From: Dermatemys mawii
Lineage: Eukaryota > Chordata > Testudines > Dermatemydidae
DNA: 64,000 bases
Reading direction: 5' to 3'
Assembly (NCBI GenBank): GCA_007922305.1
Contig: ML677351.1
Coordinates: 14,116,749 to 14,180,748, forward strand
A program made the translations under genes and the position numbers. The notes under the pieces are model-generated. The model saw only the letters and a list, made by a program, of their open reading frames with translations, did no database searches and was not told the origin of the DNA. Positions 11,135-23,100 of this stretch are shown here, in pieces. The first letter of the stretch is position 1, and each line of letters opens with the position of its first letter.

Positions 11135-13744
11135 AGGAAGAGAATCATCAGAAAACCTGCAGCGGAGCATAAGCAGGTACAATTCAAAGAAAAAAGCAAA
11201 AGCTGAGAGATTCCCTTCCTGGCTTATATCGCAGTAATAAAAATCTTTAACAATTGCTGTACAGCGGCAGGGAGAGAGCGAAGAGAAATGGGGTATTCTG
11301 TCTGCCTGCAGAGAGTCCAAAGCTGACTAGCATCTTAGCTTTTCCTGGACCTTCTCCCACCTCCCAACATGTGAACCAGGCCAGGACTCCACGACTGACA
11401 GCACTAATGACCAGCACCAAGTTCAAGGGGTGAACCCTACTCACGCACATTCTCACCAGAATCTGGTGGTAAGCGTCTGCCTGCAGAGGAGGAGGAGGGA
11501 GGGAAGAGGACTCCAATGGACATCCTGCACCCTAGGTTACCAGTTCCCACAACAGAAGCCTCATTCACCTATATTTCCTGGATACAGGGAAGGTCAGTCC
11601 AGCTCCAGAGCTCGACTGAGACCTGCACTGTAAGTAGCGGAAACATCTCAGAATCATGCCTGTGAAGAGGAGGATCACTGAGCCCTGGGTTTAAGCACCA
11701 TCCTAAGGCTGACGTCACGCTGTTTGCCTGTAGCTGTTTCAGCTACAATGTGCAGCAAACAGGTCGGAAAACCCAGAGCTGACAGCACCCTCCCGCTCCA
11801 GATCCCCTACAACACACCACCAAAGGGTATCCCCACATTTCTACCTGGGTGTTCCCAGGAGGGATGGGATATAACCCGACCCCCCTCCAATGGCCACATT
11901 CACATAATGGGCTCTGAGCAACATTCCAATGGAGAGGGGATGGCCTAACACCTTGAGAAAAGTCAAAGGGCCAACCTCTTCCCATCACAGACAGTCTGAG
12001 CCTAACAGATGGGGTGTTTCCGAGCAGCTGAGATAGGTTGAACAGTCACATGACATCGAAGACCCTTCTCTCCCTGCTACTAGACCTGCAAAATCTTAGA
12101 AATGGAGTCCTAAAATCAGAGAAAACAGAACGGGAACAAGCTGCCCTGGGGCATCACCAATATAGAGCTTTGCCATCAAAACACACAAAGTGATCCTTCA
12201 GATACTGTGTGCTACTCTCTGCAGCTCCCAGGCCAGGAGAGAGGGAATGTTTTCTTACTGAGGTGCTTGCAGCCCATCCCAGAGCACACATACAGATCAC
12301 CACTCAGTTCTGTTTCCATAGAATTTTTTTGGGAGCAGGGAGATGAATGTCAGTGAATGGTGACAAAATGGAGGACAGAACAGCATTCACTAGAGAAAAT
12401 GCAATGCAATGTTCTCAGCTGCTACAGCTTTGCCAGTGCAACTCAGCCCTTCACTGCATCACCTGCTTTGACTTTAAACTGACCCTGGCCTCCACAGCTC
12501 TCTCAGAGCAGGGGAAATTTGATTTCTTGAACCCACCCTAGCCCTCATCCCGCACCCCATACACTGCAAACATAGCTCTGCCCAAACCAGTAGTTCCCCA
12601 GGTTAGACTCACCTGCAGTTTTGCCTGTGCTCCTTTCTCCTGGCCTTCAGGTTCTTCTGCTACCTTGATTCCCCTTTATATCTCTGCTAACAAGTCTCCA
12701 TCAGAACCCCATTATTCTGTTCCCAAGTCTCTTCTAAGCAAAGTCACTGGGTATAATATTGAGCAGGCTTCAGGATGAGCCCACCTAAGGAATTCTCTAA
12801 ACTACGGCTGTCTATGCAGATAACACAGAGGAAAAAAAGCCCAAGCACACACAGAGGACCAGCTTAATCAGCCTGTAGTAGCCAGACCATTCTATTTCAG
12901 GCAGTTATGTCTTAAGGACTCCACCACTCAACAATCCCAGCTTTAGATTAGCCACCTTCTCAGAATCACAGGTGGATGTCAGGAAAACCCTTATGATAAA
13001 GGCAAGCATCCCAGTGACTCACCGGCTGCAAATCATTCATCTCACTATGCAATCAGCATCAGTGGAAGGAAAACACAGAACCACCTGGTGGTCATTACTG
13101 AGTAACAAATCTACCGGAAGACCCAAAGTCATTCTCTTCCAATACATCCAGCCATCACAGGTGGTTCACATATCTCAGCATCACATAATAACTAATTTGG
13201 GGTGAAATGTAAAGAGTTTAGAGGTTTGGTTCAGATAAGCATCCATCACAACGAATGCTTATCTCAGCCTTTCTCTGACCTCAAGTCTGCAAAAAGTAGC
13301 GGGAAATCTCATGAGAATAGGCTTTCCCAGGAAATTTCTGACACCTCCTGGTTTTGGTTTCAGATTAAATGTTGTGTCCATCCTGGTGCTTAGCCAGGAA
13401 TCTCAGAGGGGCAAAGACATGACAAATAACGGGGTAAGGGAGAGTTACCCAGCTCATTTCAGAGCATGCCAAACCGCTTCATAGTTCAGGGCAGTCTTAT
13501 AAATAGGCAAATGTTCATGGAGTTGGCAGAGGCTTATTAATATTTGAACCCCCGTTTGCCCATTGCTAATGATAGCACCCAAGCATGGTTTTTAATATTG
13601 TTTGCAGGCCTGTTATCTGTGCGCATGTGGACTTTCCCCCTCTAATTAAGTTATTTTGCAGACAAGTTCTTACATGGAATGAGACTATGGAATACAGAGA
13701 GGGTGTCCCCCCAGACCCCAGGATGGTACAGTGAGCATGTCTGG
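11135..13744 (-). other. Probable 3' UTR of receptor gene A
   Basis: No interspersed repeat is obvious here and the base composition is even, unlike the repeat-rich surroundings. The interval sits between the terminal exon stop and the polyadenylation signals. A 47-nt segment at 12613-12659 on the minus strand ends in a perfect CAG|GTGAGT donor and is discussed as a possible alternative exon. Confidence 0.4.
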
Positions 13745-13887
13745 TCAGGGATCAATTGGATCAGGGAAAGAGTCGCACAGAAGTTCCTCGTTGTTGATGT
13801 CAACAACCACCTCTGGATCCAGTGTCATCTCAGGCTCTGCCTCCATCTTGTGCTCAGCCTCAAGGCCTTGACAGGTCTCTGTGCTTT
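13745..13887 (-). CDS. Terminal cytoplasmic exon of CD2-like receptor gene A
   Basis: The last coding exon runs from a 'gttttgcag' acceptor (exon starts at 13887) to TGA at 13745-13747. Entered in phase 1, it encodes 46 further residues that are strongly acidic and contain a hydrophobic run followed by Asn-Asn-Glu-Glu, then a Pro/Asp-rich end (..DSFPDPIDP). It joins in frame to the exon at 15861-15980. There is no Tyr in the exon, so no ITSM or Grb2-type motif. I do not recognise this tail from any named CD2-family member. In the model it lies in the cytosol and would act as an adaptor-binding tail, but no partner can be named. Confidence 0.72.
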
Positions 13888-15860
13888 CTGCAAAACAAGT
13901 GAGAAATGGTTATAAACTTCTGACAGGCACAGTGAAGCACAACTGCATTAGCCCATGCTACAAACTGCTCCACTGATTCCCCATCCAATTCAGGATCAGG
14001 TTCAAGATCACCTCCCTTGTTTTTAAATCCCTCCAGGGATTTGCCACAGACAATAGTACAGAGCTCATCTTTCTCTAGTCCCCTCTCTGTTTAATTTCTT
14101 CTCACCCAGAACTGGTTTCCTCTCTGTCCTTCAATACAATCTGGCAACTATTGCTTTGAGACAAGCTCTTGCCATCTCTCTCTGCCTTGTTAACTTTCTG
14201 TATATTTTCAAATCTCTGATCCAAACTATATCAATTCTCCCTTGCTTATATCACTGCATTTAAATCTTCCTCCATTATTATTGAACTAGCTTGCGCTATA
14301 ACTGTATTTTTTAACTCTGCTGTGCATTTTAAGGGATACAATATATTGTGTCAGATACAATACAAGATAAAATTGTATTTTATTATGGTTCCTCTGGTAG
14401 AAGCAGCTAGAGTTAAGGCTGAGTTTCAGTTTCCTTTTAAACTGCTCATTTTTCACATGCTCATCATGACTTTCTCAACCAGATTCTTTGGTGCAGGGTT
14501 TTTCTGTGCCTAAAAACCCCAAATGCAATTTGGGGAAAATGAGTTTCAGACATTTTTGAATCAGAGAAGCAAGTTAAAAATATCCTTCTTCCACAGGCTC
14601 CTGTTGAAATGTAGCACATGCATATCTCAGTTTCTCTTAGTACACTGCCAGAAAATTTAAACATACAGTACTTGTTTTATAGCCCTCCATAATGAAGAGG
14701 GGGGATTTTAAATGGGAAGAAAATCAGTGCAATGTTTTAAAAGGTTGGGTCATTAAAGCTGGAATGATTTCACATATGCATTAATGATACAGACCTCTGA
14801 CATAATGCTTTGCATCAGCAGAGTTCAAAGCACCTTACCAAGCAGGTCAGTTTCAAGGTCACCCCGTACGTCCAGGGCAGAGCTAGGAACAGAACCATAT
14901 TTCCTGAGTCCCAAACCAGTGTTCTGTTCATCAAGCACACTTGATTTATTTTTGTGGCACCCTTGTCAATAACCAGTGAAAACCGAGGGCATGCAGTTTT
15001 GCCTAAGGATGATTGAGCCGATGGGAGATTATGGATAACTCAGTTAAGGACGCCTCAGTAAAGGACAGTTAAGTTGAGGCCACAGATGCCAGAGATAAGG
15101 AAGCCTCACTTACAAGTCTCCCAGTTAAGGCGGCTTCAGTTAATATGGGTTAGTAATGGATATGTTGCTGTTAATGTTCATTTAAAAAATCAGGGAAAGT
15201 AAACGCAAAAAAATGAGGTTAAGCACTCAAATAGAAGATTCTGTCTCCACGTTAATCTGGTACACATATACCCTATTTTCCATTCCGATTTCTTTTATAG
15301 ATTTAAATGTGAATGTGTGACTAACTGTGGCCCCTATTCAAGAAAGTAACAGCATGTGCTCAAGTACCTCTGACTTCAGTGGGATTTAAACCTGCGCTTC
15401 TGGCTTACCACATTCTTAAGCACTGTGCGGAGTAAGAATGATTTCTAGAATTGGGGTCAATGTTAGTGACTGGATATGCAGCGGGGGGAGCGAACATGTC
15501 AGTAAAATTGCAAAGCTGTTTTTAATAACCAGAAGGTAAAATGGATGAGCCTATCCTCTGCCCCAGGGCAGGAGGCACATTGGCAGGGTATTGGTGCACT
15601 TAGTGGGTATTAAAGGCACTAAGTCACAATGCACCAAGAGCTGACAAATGCACATACTGTTGTGGCTTACTGAGGTATTGACAGGCCAGTGCTAGGAAGC
15701 TTGCACTGCCAGTGGTCATGCAGTACATCCTCTCTCATTCAATCTCCAGACTGTCCACCCAATGCTTTCCACCCTCAGTAACATACATCAATTTTGTCCT
15801 CCTCCAATTTCCTAAATGAGTTATTTCTCAGGCAGCTACAAGCCAAGTCCCTGTACCAAC
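13888..15860 (-). other. Intron between the two cytoplasmic exons of gene A
   Basis: No additional splice-compatible exon was found. At about 14780-14950 there is a MIR-like stretch ('cagagttcaaagcacctta'). The run around 15000-15150 has repeated 'cagttaagg' phrases. The rest is unassigned. Confidence 0.4.
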
Positions 15861-15980
15861 CAGGGTTTGGAGGGCTGTCGTCTGGGGCAGGTGGCACCTC
15901 ATGGTGGTCTCCATTTGGAGGGTTCTTTGTTTCTTCTTTGGAGATGACTGACATCGTCATTCCCTCTTCCTTTTCCTCCT
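15861..15980 (-). CDS. First cytoplasmic exon of CD2-like receptor gene A
   Basis: The exon has a good acceptor ('gctttcctacag', exon starts at 15980) and ends in phase 1 at 15861, just before GTTGGT, a weak donor. Its length of 120 nt is a multiple of three, and both its phases fit the transmembrane exon upstream and the terminal exon downstream, which supports the weak donor. It encodes an acidic start (EEEKEEG), a Ser/Thr patch, then a proline-rich run with PPNG, PPAPDD and PPNP. Proline-rich cytoplasmic tails are a feature of CD2 itself, but the PPPGHR motifs of mammalian CD2 are absent. Reading through the weak donor gives about 30 more codons before a stop, an alternative short tail. 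Confidence 0.7.
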
Positions 15981-16616
15981 CTGTAGGAAAGCAAATGAAA
16001 GATTGCAAGGAACCAGAATCCAGGCCTCACACTCCATAAACTCGGGAAATATTCACTGTGAAGCCTGGCTTTTCACACCTATCTTTGTCTCCATCTCACA
16101 TGGGCCTGACTCCATTCGCACAGCAGACTGAAACAGGGAACTGACACTATAAACTTCCCAAATTTGGAGAGCTGATAGGATTGCCGCCTGGGGTGGCCTG
16201 GCTGTGTCTGAACTCAGAGCACAGAGGGCATGATCCCAACAGGAGATTCAGTGGGAGGAACAAGTGCTCAGCTCCATTCAGGATCAGGCCCACACAGAGC
16301 AGTAGGGCTTCTTTAATGTGTCCCCACTGGTGTTTTCTGCACAAATAGCTCCTGCCAGCAAATTTGAGATGAAAACAAAAATGTTCCTTCAGGAACTCAC
16401 CAGCAGGAGACTTTTCCCCAGCAACGAGCAGGTTTTTATAAAGCTCAGCTTTCCTGGGACAAGGGCAGGAATGGAAGGAAGATAAGACTAGCCACAAAGT
16501 CTAGTCAGGAGTTAGAGAGAAGCTGCACCCAGCAAGCTGGGAAATGGAGCTGTGTTTAAACTGTTCTTGGACAGACTCTTCCCAACCCAGTTGGAAGCAG
16601 AGAAATCCCCGCTCAC
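15981..16616 (-). other. Intron between transmembrane and cytoplasmic exons of gene A
   Basis: It contains a 53-nt segment at 16401-16453 with a very good acceptor and donor, but its length would shift the frame; see findings. Otherwise nothing is seen. Confidence 0.4.
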
Positions 16617-16757
16617 CTGAAGGCACCGGAATGAACTGCTGTTTGCTTTTCAGGCAGCAGCATGTTATCAGTGATGCTATAACAGCCAGGACAATTGCAC
16701 CCCCTCCACATGCTGCCAGGATGTAAGGGAACAGAGGTTGCTGCAGCAGGTCTCTTG
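16617..16757 (-). CDS. Transmembrane exon of CD2-like receptor gene A
   Basis: The exon is 141 nt, phase 1 to phase 1, with acceptor 'ccttctag' (starts at 16757) and donor GTGAGC after 16617. It encodes a short stalk (ARDLLQQP), then about 23 hydrophobic residues from LFPYIL to LITCCC, followed by a basic stop-transfer segment (LKSKQQ). The CGGG motif inside the membrane segment matches the ICGGG of mammalian CD2 and supports a CD2-like assignment. Three consecutive Cys residues at the cytoplasmic face are candidates for palmitoylation (inference). It joins in frame to the C2 exon at 19952-20191. Confidence 0.8.
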
Positions 16758-18629
16758 CTAGAAGGATACAAAATGTTAGTCAGAGAAACTAGAGCATGTC
16801 CTCCTGAGCTGAAGAAGCCCAGCAGCTGAGTTAAAGTCAATGAAGAATATTGAAGAGGTGGATGAGTGGGGGAATTAGGAAGAAAGGATGGACTCTGTGG
16901 TTCCTAATTGTGTTACAGATATTCTCTTTATTCCCCTTTCCAGTTGGAGCTGATGTGAAGCTACCAGCAGTCATGAGGCATTGACTGCAGATGGCCTGTC
17001 GGAAGGTCACACACAGATTGGTAAAGATTATCCAGCACCTTGCTCATTGACTGGGGATTTGTCAACTACACAGATTTAGATAAGAATTGAATTTACTTCA
17101 GAGATAAAGGGAAATGGACAGAAAGACAGGCAGATGGCGCAACAGACTTACAAACAGACAGAAATCCCCCAAAGCACTCCTGTCTAAGGATGATTTGTTC
17201 AGACACAGGACATTCAGAAGAGAAACACTCTTCTTCCAAATATGATGAACGCATGGAGCCAAATTTAATCCAGTATAAATTCACTGAAGTCAAGGGAATT
17301 GTATCAGGGATAGATTTGAACCATTGATTTCATTATCACTTGGTTCCTTTTTCATCTACTATTCCCACACCTTGAACTAAGTATACTGGTCAGTCTGTTT
17401 AGTTAGTCACCTCGTCTAACTAACTACAGTAGGTTGTTTAGCTAACTAGTCAATGTATGTATCGACAGACAGCTTTATCAAGCTACTTATAACTCCCAAG
17501 TCATTTTTCTTGGATCCCACATGTTCATAGCCTTTCAGTGTACCCGAGAAGTTTAAATTATTTTGGTTAATATGTTTATAGTAACAATTATCCAGGATAA
17601 ATTTCATCTGCCATCAAGTTGTCTAATGCCTAGCGTATTTAGATTCATTATCAACCTTACAAAAAGCTGCATTTGTCCATTTGCCTGGAGCAAGTAATTT
17701 TTTTCTGACTAGTGAGTAGAATATCATTAGTCTATCCAACTATCATCATCATAATGGTAAGTAGAGGGGGAAAGAATACAGCAAAAAGAACTGGTCATTT
17801 AAAAAAAATTAAAACCTATGAATTCTCTACACTGGTATTCGAAACCCCTTTTACTCACTGTCCGTGAACATTAAAACGAAATAAATATTTGGTCACAGAA
17901 AGCACAGTTCCCAAAACTGTGCTAATACTCATGCCAATATGTGTTCATACAACTTTGCATATCATCAGTGCTTGCACAGCTATCGTGAAATTCCTTGATG
18001 GGTTTGTGACCTGGAAATAAGGAACAGATAATACACTTTGTCACTGAGGCAGCCCCACAGTGCATATACTTCAGGGTGATTATCAGATCCCTGCATGAAT
18101 TATCACAGGGCCTGATCCACAGCCCATTAATATCAATGGGGGTGTTTCTAGCAATATCAATATTCTTTTGATCGAGCCCGCACTGAACAGTTCGTGATCA
18201 ATCCATTGGGTGAAATTGGTTCACACACAAGAGACATCAGCTGTGAACAGTAAACATATTAATGAAATCAGAGTCCGCAGACAATTTGCAAACAGGGAAA
18301 AAGGTTCAATCTAAATAAATAAATTATTCGTGGTGAATTGCTTGCCCAACACTAACAGTGAGGGAGGCTGAGGGGATATTTATGAGCTGGTTAACCTTCT
18401 TGATGATTTTGTACAGCTGACCTACGTGGAGGGTAATAAAACAAAGCACAGTACAGCAGCTGAGCCCAGGAGCTGAAGAATTAGGGCAGTGGGCGCTGGT
18501 TTATTTGCGGAGGTGCTGGAAGGTTGAGTGAGGAAGGTATCTCAGGATAGGAAGAAACCCATGGGTTTTTGATTGTGGAGTAGGATCTGTCTGGCTTGGA
18601 TATCAATTTGGAAAATACATTTTAGGGCA
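16758..18629 (-). other. Intron of gene A, left part
   Basis: Unassigned sequence with no exon signals compatible with the flanking phases. Conserved-looking repeats are absent apart from simple AT-rich stretches. Confidence 0.35.
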
Positions 18630-18960
18630 GCTTTCTTGCTGAGCCCCCCACCCCACCCCCATGCTACTAAAAACACCAGGGCCCCATTGGGGGCAGGGAG
18701 AAGAGCACGGGGCTCCCGGCCAGGGGAGGACACGCTTGTGCATAGGCATAGTGTGTGTACATACCACTGTGTGTATTTGGGGGGAGGGGCAAAGGCTGGC
18801 GGGGCTTGAGCCAACTCTCCACAGCAGGGTCCAGGGAGGGAGTACCACCTCCATCCCAACTCACTCAGGAGGACACACAGACTGTCTGGGCTGTGTGGGG
18901 ATGCTGCCAAAAGTATAACTGAAAGGGCGGACTTAGTTCAAAAAGTTAGAAAACCACTCA
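18630..18960. mobile_element. hAT-like repeat fragment
   Basis: GC-rich sequence that ends with 'gttagaaaaccactca', similar to the 3' terminal sequence of the hAT-like elements in this window (compare 34385-34402). The left end is not clear. All ORFs across it are composition artefacts. Confidence 0.45.
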
Positions 18961-19615
18961 GGGTGCAGGGAGGGGGTAACTGAGGCTGTGTGAAGTGAGG
19001 GAAGTAGCTCAGGGTGCAAGGACCAGGTAGCTAGGGGTTGTGTGTGGGTAGGGGGCAGTTCGGGGTGCAAGGATGGGGTAGCTGGGGCTGTGTGCAGGCA
19101 GGGGGGTAACTCAGAGTGTGGGGGATAGCTAGGGGCTGTGTGTGGGTAGCAGGTAGCCCAGGGTGCAGGGAGGGGGTAGCTAGGGGTTGTGTGGAGGTAG
19201 GGAATAGCTCAGGGTGCAAGGAGGGAGTAGATAGGGGTTGTGTGCAGGCAGGGGATAGGTAGTTCAGGGACAGAATAGCTGGGGCTGTGTGCAGGTGTGG
19301 GAGGTAGCTCAGGGTGTGTGGGGGTAGCTAGGGGCTGTGTGCGAGTAGTAGGTAGCTCAGGGGACAGGGAGGGGGTAGCTGGGGCTGTGTGCAGGTGGGG
19401 GGGTAGCTCAGGGTGCAGGGAGGGGGTAGCTGGGGCTGTGTGCAGGCGGGGAGGTAGCTCAGGGGACAAGGAGGGGGTAGCTGGGGCTGTGTGCAGGTGG
19501 GGGGGTAGCTCAGGGGACAAGGAGGGGGTAGCTGGGGCTGTGTGCAGGTGGGGGGATAGCTCAGGGGACAAGGAGGGGGTAGCTAGGGGCTGTGTGTGGG
19601 CAGGGGGCTCCCAAT
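18953..19615. repeat. Minisatellite, unit about 50-60 bp
   Basis: About twelve imperfect copies of a G-rich unit built around 'agctggggctgtgtgcaggt' and 'gtagctcaggg'. The right half (about 19370-19610) is the most regular. The array gives rise to long repetitive open frames on both strands, which are not genes. It sits in the intron between the C2 and transmembrane exons of gene A, and is followed by a hAT-like terminus at about 19750-19792. Confidence 0.9.
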
Positions 19616-19744
19616 GAGACTCCAAGCTTCGGGGGAGAGGGGCACTGGAGTTCCCAGGTTCAGCCCTGCGCTGCTTCAGCGCTGGGACTCGGGGAAACTG
19701 GGCTTTAGCTGCGGAGCTCTGCGGGCCCCCCTGAAGGGGCTCAT

Positions 19745-19795
19745 GGACCACCAGGGGGCCATGGACCCCAAGTTGAGAACTGCTGTTGTAGGACA
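19745..19795. mobile_element. hAT-like element terminus
   Basis: The sequence 'ccccaagttgagaactgctg' resembles the right end of the hAT-like elements elsewhere in the window. It probably closes the element carrying the minisatellite. Confidence 0.4.
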
Positions 19796-19951
19796 TAGAT
19801 ACAGAGCTGCAGAGGGGCAGGGGGAGAGGACAGAGAGGAAGTCAAGACACACTTGTCTCTGCATGCAGATACAGACACTGATCTGACAACAACTCTCACC
19901 TTCATCCTAAGAGGGGGAAAACGAAGATAAACTGCAGCTAACATCACTTAC

Positions 19952-20191
19952 CTTTGTTACAGTCTAGTTCTACAAGGGAACTCTCATTGATGCTGTTTCT
20001 CTGGTGAACCTGACAGTCAAGCTTTCCAGTCGCCAAAACAATCCTCCTGCCATCCTCCTCAGTCGGATCCACAAGTTGTCCATTCAGCGTCCAAAGAAAG
20101 CGGACACGGAAACGGTTAGCACTCTCACAAAGTAATTCTCCTCCCTCGTCAGTGTGGCCGGAGACAGAAGCAGCTGGGATTTGAGTTGGCC
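19952..20191 (-). CDS. C2-type Ig domain exon of CD2-like receptor gene A
   Basis: A 240-nt exon, phase 1 to phase 1, with donor GTAAGT after 19952 and acceptor 'gggacaag' (starts at 20191; the pyrimidine tract is modest). The 80 residues show the membrane-proximal C2 pattern of CD2-family receptors: B-strand Cys in ELLCES, Trp plus LNG in 'FLWTLNGQL', F-strand Cys in 'LDCQV', an N-glycosylation site (NES) and a final Cys in 'VELDC'. CD2 and SLAM-family C2 domains normally have four Cys forming two disulfides. Here the first one, expected near the exon start where the sequence reads PAASV, is missing, so the last Cys is unpaired unless it pairs elsewhere. The membrane-proximal domain supports the ligand-binding V domain; which V exon feeds it is the open question of this locus. 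Confidence 0.82.
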
Positions 20192-23100
20192 CTTGTCCCA
20201 CAAGATGGGAGTTATGAAAAAAATGAGAGAGAACAGAGACAAATTAACCAGATGTGGCAATGAACGTGAACAAAAGTGAGTATTTCTGCCACTCGGACAC
20301 AGACCACAACAGCATTTGCCACGTGTTAGTTTGCACAGAAATAAAAGATGGGAAAGAATGAGGTTCATCAATGCCTGCAATCCGACCAACACTCGGCCAT
20401 CCCTCTGAAATCCCACCATAGCCTGTTGCAACCCTGCAGTCCCACCAAGTTCCATTTTCTTCTTCTGTGATCCCTAGTCCTGCAATCCTACCTGAGTCTG
20501 CCCCCGCAAGGCAATCCATCCAATAGTGCAGTGGTTCTCAACCCGTGGCCCAGTTAGCACACATGCAGCCTCTGTGACATCCTCAGGGCCATAATGGGGA
20601 GTATATATATTGTGCAAATGTGGCTCCCATAATACAAAGAGAGCTGCATATGCAGGCCACAGGGGAAAATAGGTTGAGAACCCCCCCTTTCTTCCTCTTG
20701 CAGCCTCACCAGTGCCAGTTCCTCCTTCTTCAGTCTCAGCAGTGCCCATCAGCTGCCCAGCAACTGCAAGAGATCATTTGTAGGATACTCCCACCTGATC
20801 CTAATGGACAAATCCTGCACAATGCTCCATGAGAGGACAGAAACTTCCAAGGTCCCGGTCAATATGCAAAAGGAGAATATCCTTTCCCCACCCCATATCC
20901 AGTGATTCAATTCAACCTGGTGCATACGATCAAACATCACTGTCCAGTAGATGCGTATCTAATGTTATTTATACCCTGAAATATTTCTGATGCCCAAATT
21001 ATTGGCTTTTATTCTCTTAAATGCCATTAATTGGAGTTTCTCCAGTGGCACTAGAGCAAATAATTCCAGAGGTCAATTGCCCTCTGGGAAGAAAGTCTGT
21101 CACATGAACATAATCAAAACTCCTGGTCTGGTTTGGTTAATTTCTAGATTTGCCCACATTTTTCTGTTGCTGATTAATTAAATTAACTATTTACCTGAAT
21201 CCTCATGAATACTGATTGTAACTCCTTCCTAAAGATTATAATTCCATCATACCAACAGCCCTTGATCTTGGAGACCTTTTATGAAATTACTTATTTGGTC
21301 ATCTCAAACCTTTACTTTCACAGCATTGTAAACAAATGATAGCTAGATAGATAGATGGAACTCTTGAAGGAGATTGACTCAATCTAAGCTGGGCAAACAA
21401 TAGGTAGTAATTTATTCCTCACCTCTTCTTCTGTTCACATATTGCCTGCAAACAGATGATCATTCTGGTGAATTTTCCAGATTCTGTATTCAAAATTATT
21501 TGTTGCATAAATTCTGAATAATTTCTGGCCTGTAGCTTGCAGTTTGTTGAGAGTATTTGAAATTTGAGTTGTGTTGGTTATGTTAATCAGACCTTCCTCA
21601 AATCTCCCTCATTCTGATAGATGTCATTCATCTTAATTTACCTACATTTCACACAAATGTGGGGTCTGTTTGGTTTTCTTGTTGAAAATTATTTATTTCA
21701 GAAATAAAGAATCATGAAACTGAAGTTAACAAAAGAGTTATTTATACTAAACAAATGAATCCCAGATCATTTTTAGTTTTCCGAGTGAATAAATTTGTCT
21801 CTCCATCAGTTTGTCCCATGACAATAGATTATTTTCTATAGTTGAGCCTTGGCAGGTAGTGAAGTATGGAGTAGACATACAGGTCACATGGTATATTTTT
21901 GTTCCCAGACTATGTGTGTGGTGTGAATATTTATGTTCACAAGCTCAAAATTCACTTTCCTTGAATACTATCCAATATTCACCTAAAAGACATTGCAACT
22001 ATGAGCATTCCTGCCAGCAAATTCTTTCACTAGATGTGTGGCAAGTGAACACATAAGAGTTGTAAACACATCAAAGCAAATGGATTTAAATATAGGAAAA
22101 ACTAGGCCCAAACATTTTCTGAAGGGTTTGCCCAATTCTCATCTAAGCCCTTTGGGCCAAGGAGCTCGGTTTTTGATCAGCTTTCAGCTGGAGTTCTGCT
22201 TGTCTGGCATTAAGTTTTATTTGTCTTCACTGAGATCAGTCCACTTCATTATAATCCCCTATACTCCGTTTTCTCTTAAAACACCTGTGGCGTTGTAAAG
22301 TGAGTGCAGCGTAGAGCAGGACCTGAGAGAATGCGGTGCAAGGTATCAGCCTATCTGAATCCTGGAGGGGGCAGTGCAAGGTGCCAGAATGACAGTCGTG
22401 TAGACTGAAGTCCTCAGTTTATCTATGGCACTGGTATAAAGTGGCCAGTGGCAGTGCAAGCCTCCACACACCAACCCACTGAGGGGCTGGAGTCTCCAAC
22501 AGGCTTCTACCAGCTGGGTGATTCACCCTGGAGAATTGTCCCTGTGTGAGGAGAATCACCACTGACATAAAGCTGGCAGAAGTGGCTTTGCCACTTCCCG
22601 CACCAGCTCTGCCATCTCCTATGCCAGAGCTGCGCCATCCAGTGAACAAAGGGAGCGGGAAGGTTGGGGACAGAGGGACTGGTGGAGTGAGGGGTCACTA
22701 TGACCAACTTCTAAGAATACCCCTGAGGGACCTGAAGTCATCAACATAAGTTAAACCTGCACACTGGGAGACAACAGCTGAGAATCAGGGAGTAGCAACA
22801 GCGTCCTTGTAAGACCATTTCCCCATTGCACTGAGCATCGGAAAAACAAGCCCAGGTGTATCTCAAACCTGCCCCAGAGAGACCAGCTCTTGGGGGTAAG
22901 AAGAGAGTTCAGTCACCACTGTCCAGTCAGTCCTTAGCCTACCAGGCAAAATGGCCAACAAAGGGTCAATTAGTGCCAAGAGTGGCAATGGGTTTTGTGA
23001 CAGCTGCACCTGTCCCACTATGGAAAGAGGCTAAAATCCACAACTCTGTGCCTAAAACCTGCTCTCCAGAAACACACAACCCACACTGCTGTCTCCGAAG

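Noticed and set aside
19209..19796. Minus-strand open frame of 195 codons rich in Pro, His and Leu
   Set aside because: It is the translated minisatellite and hAT-like flank, not a gene.
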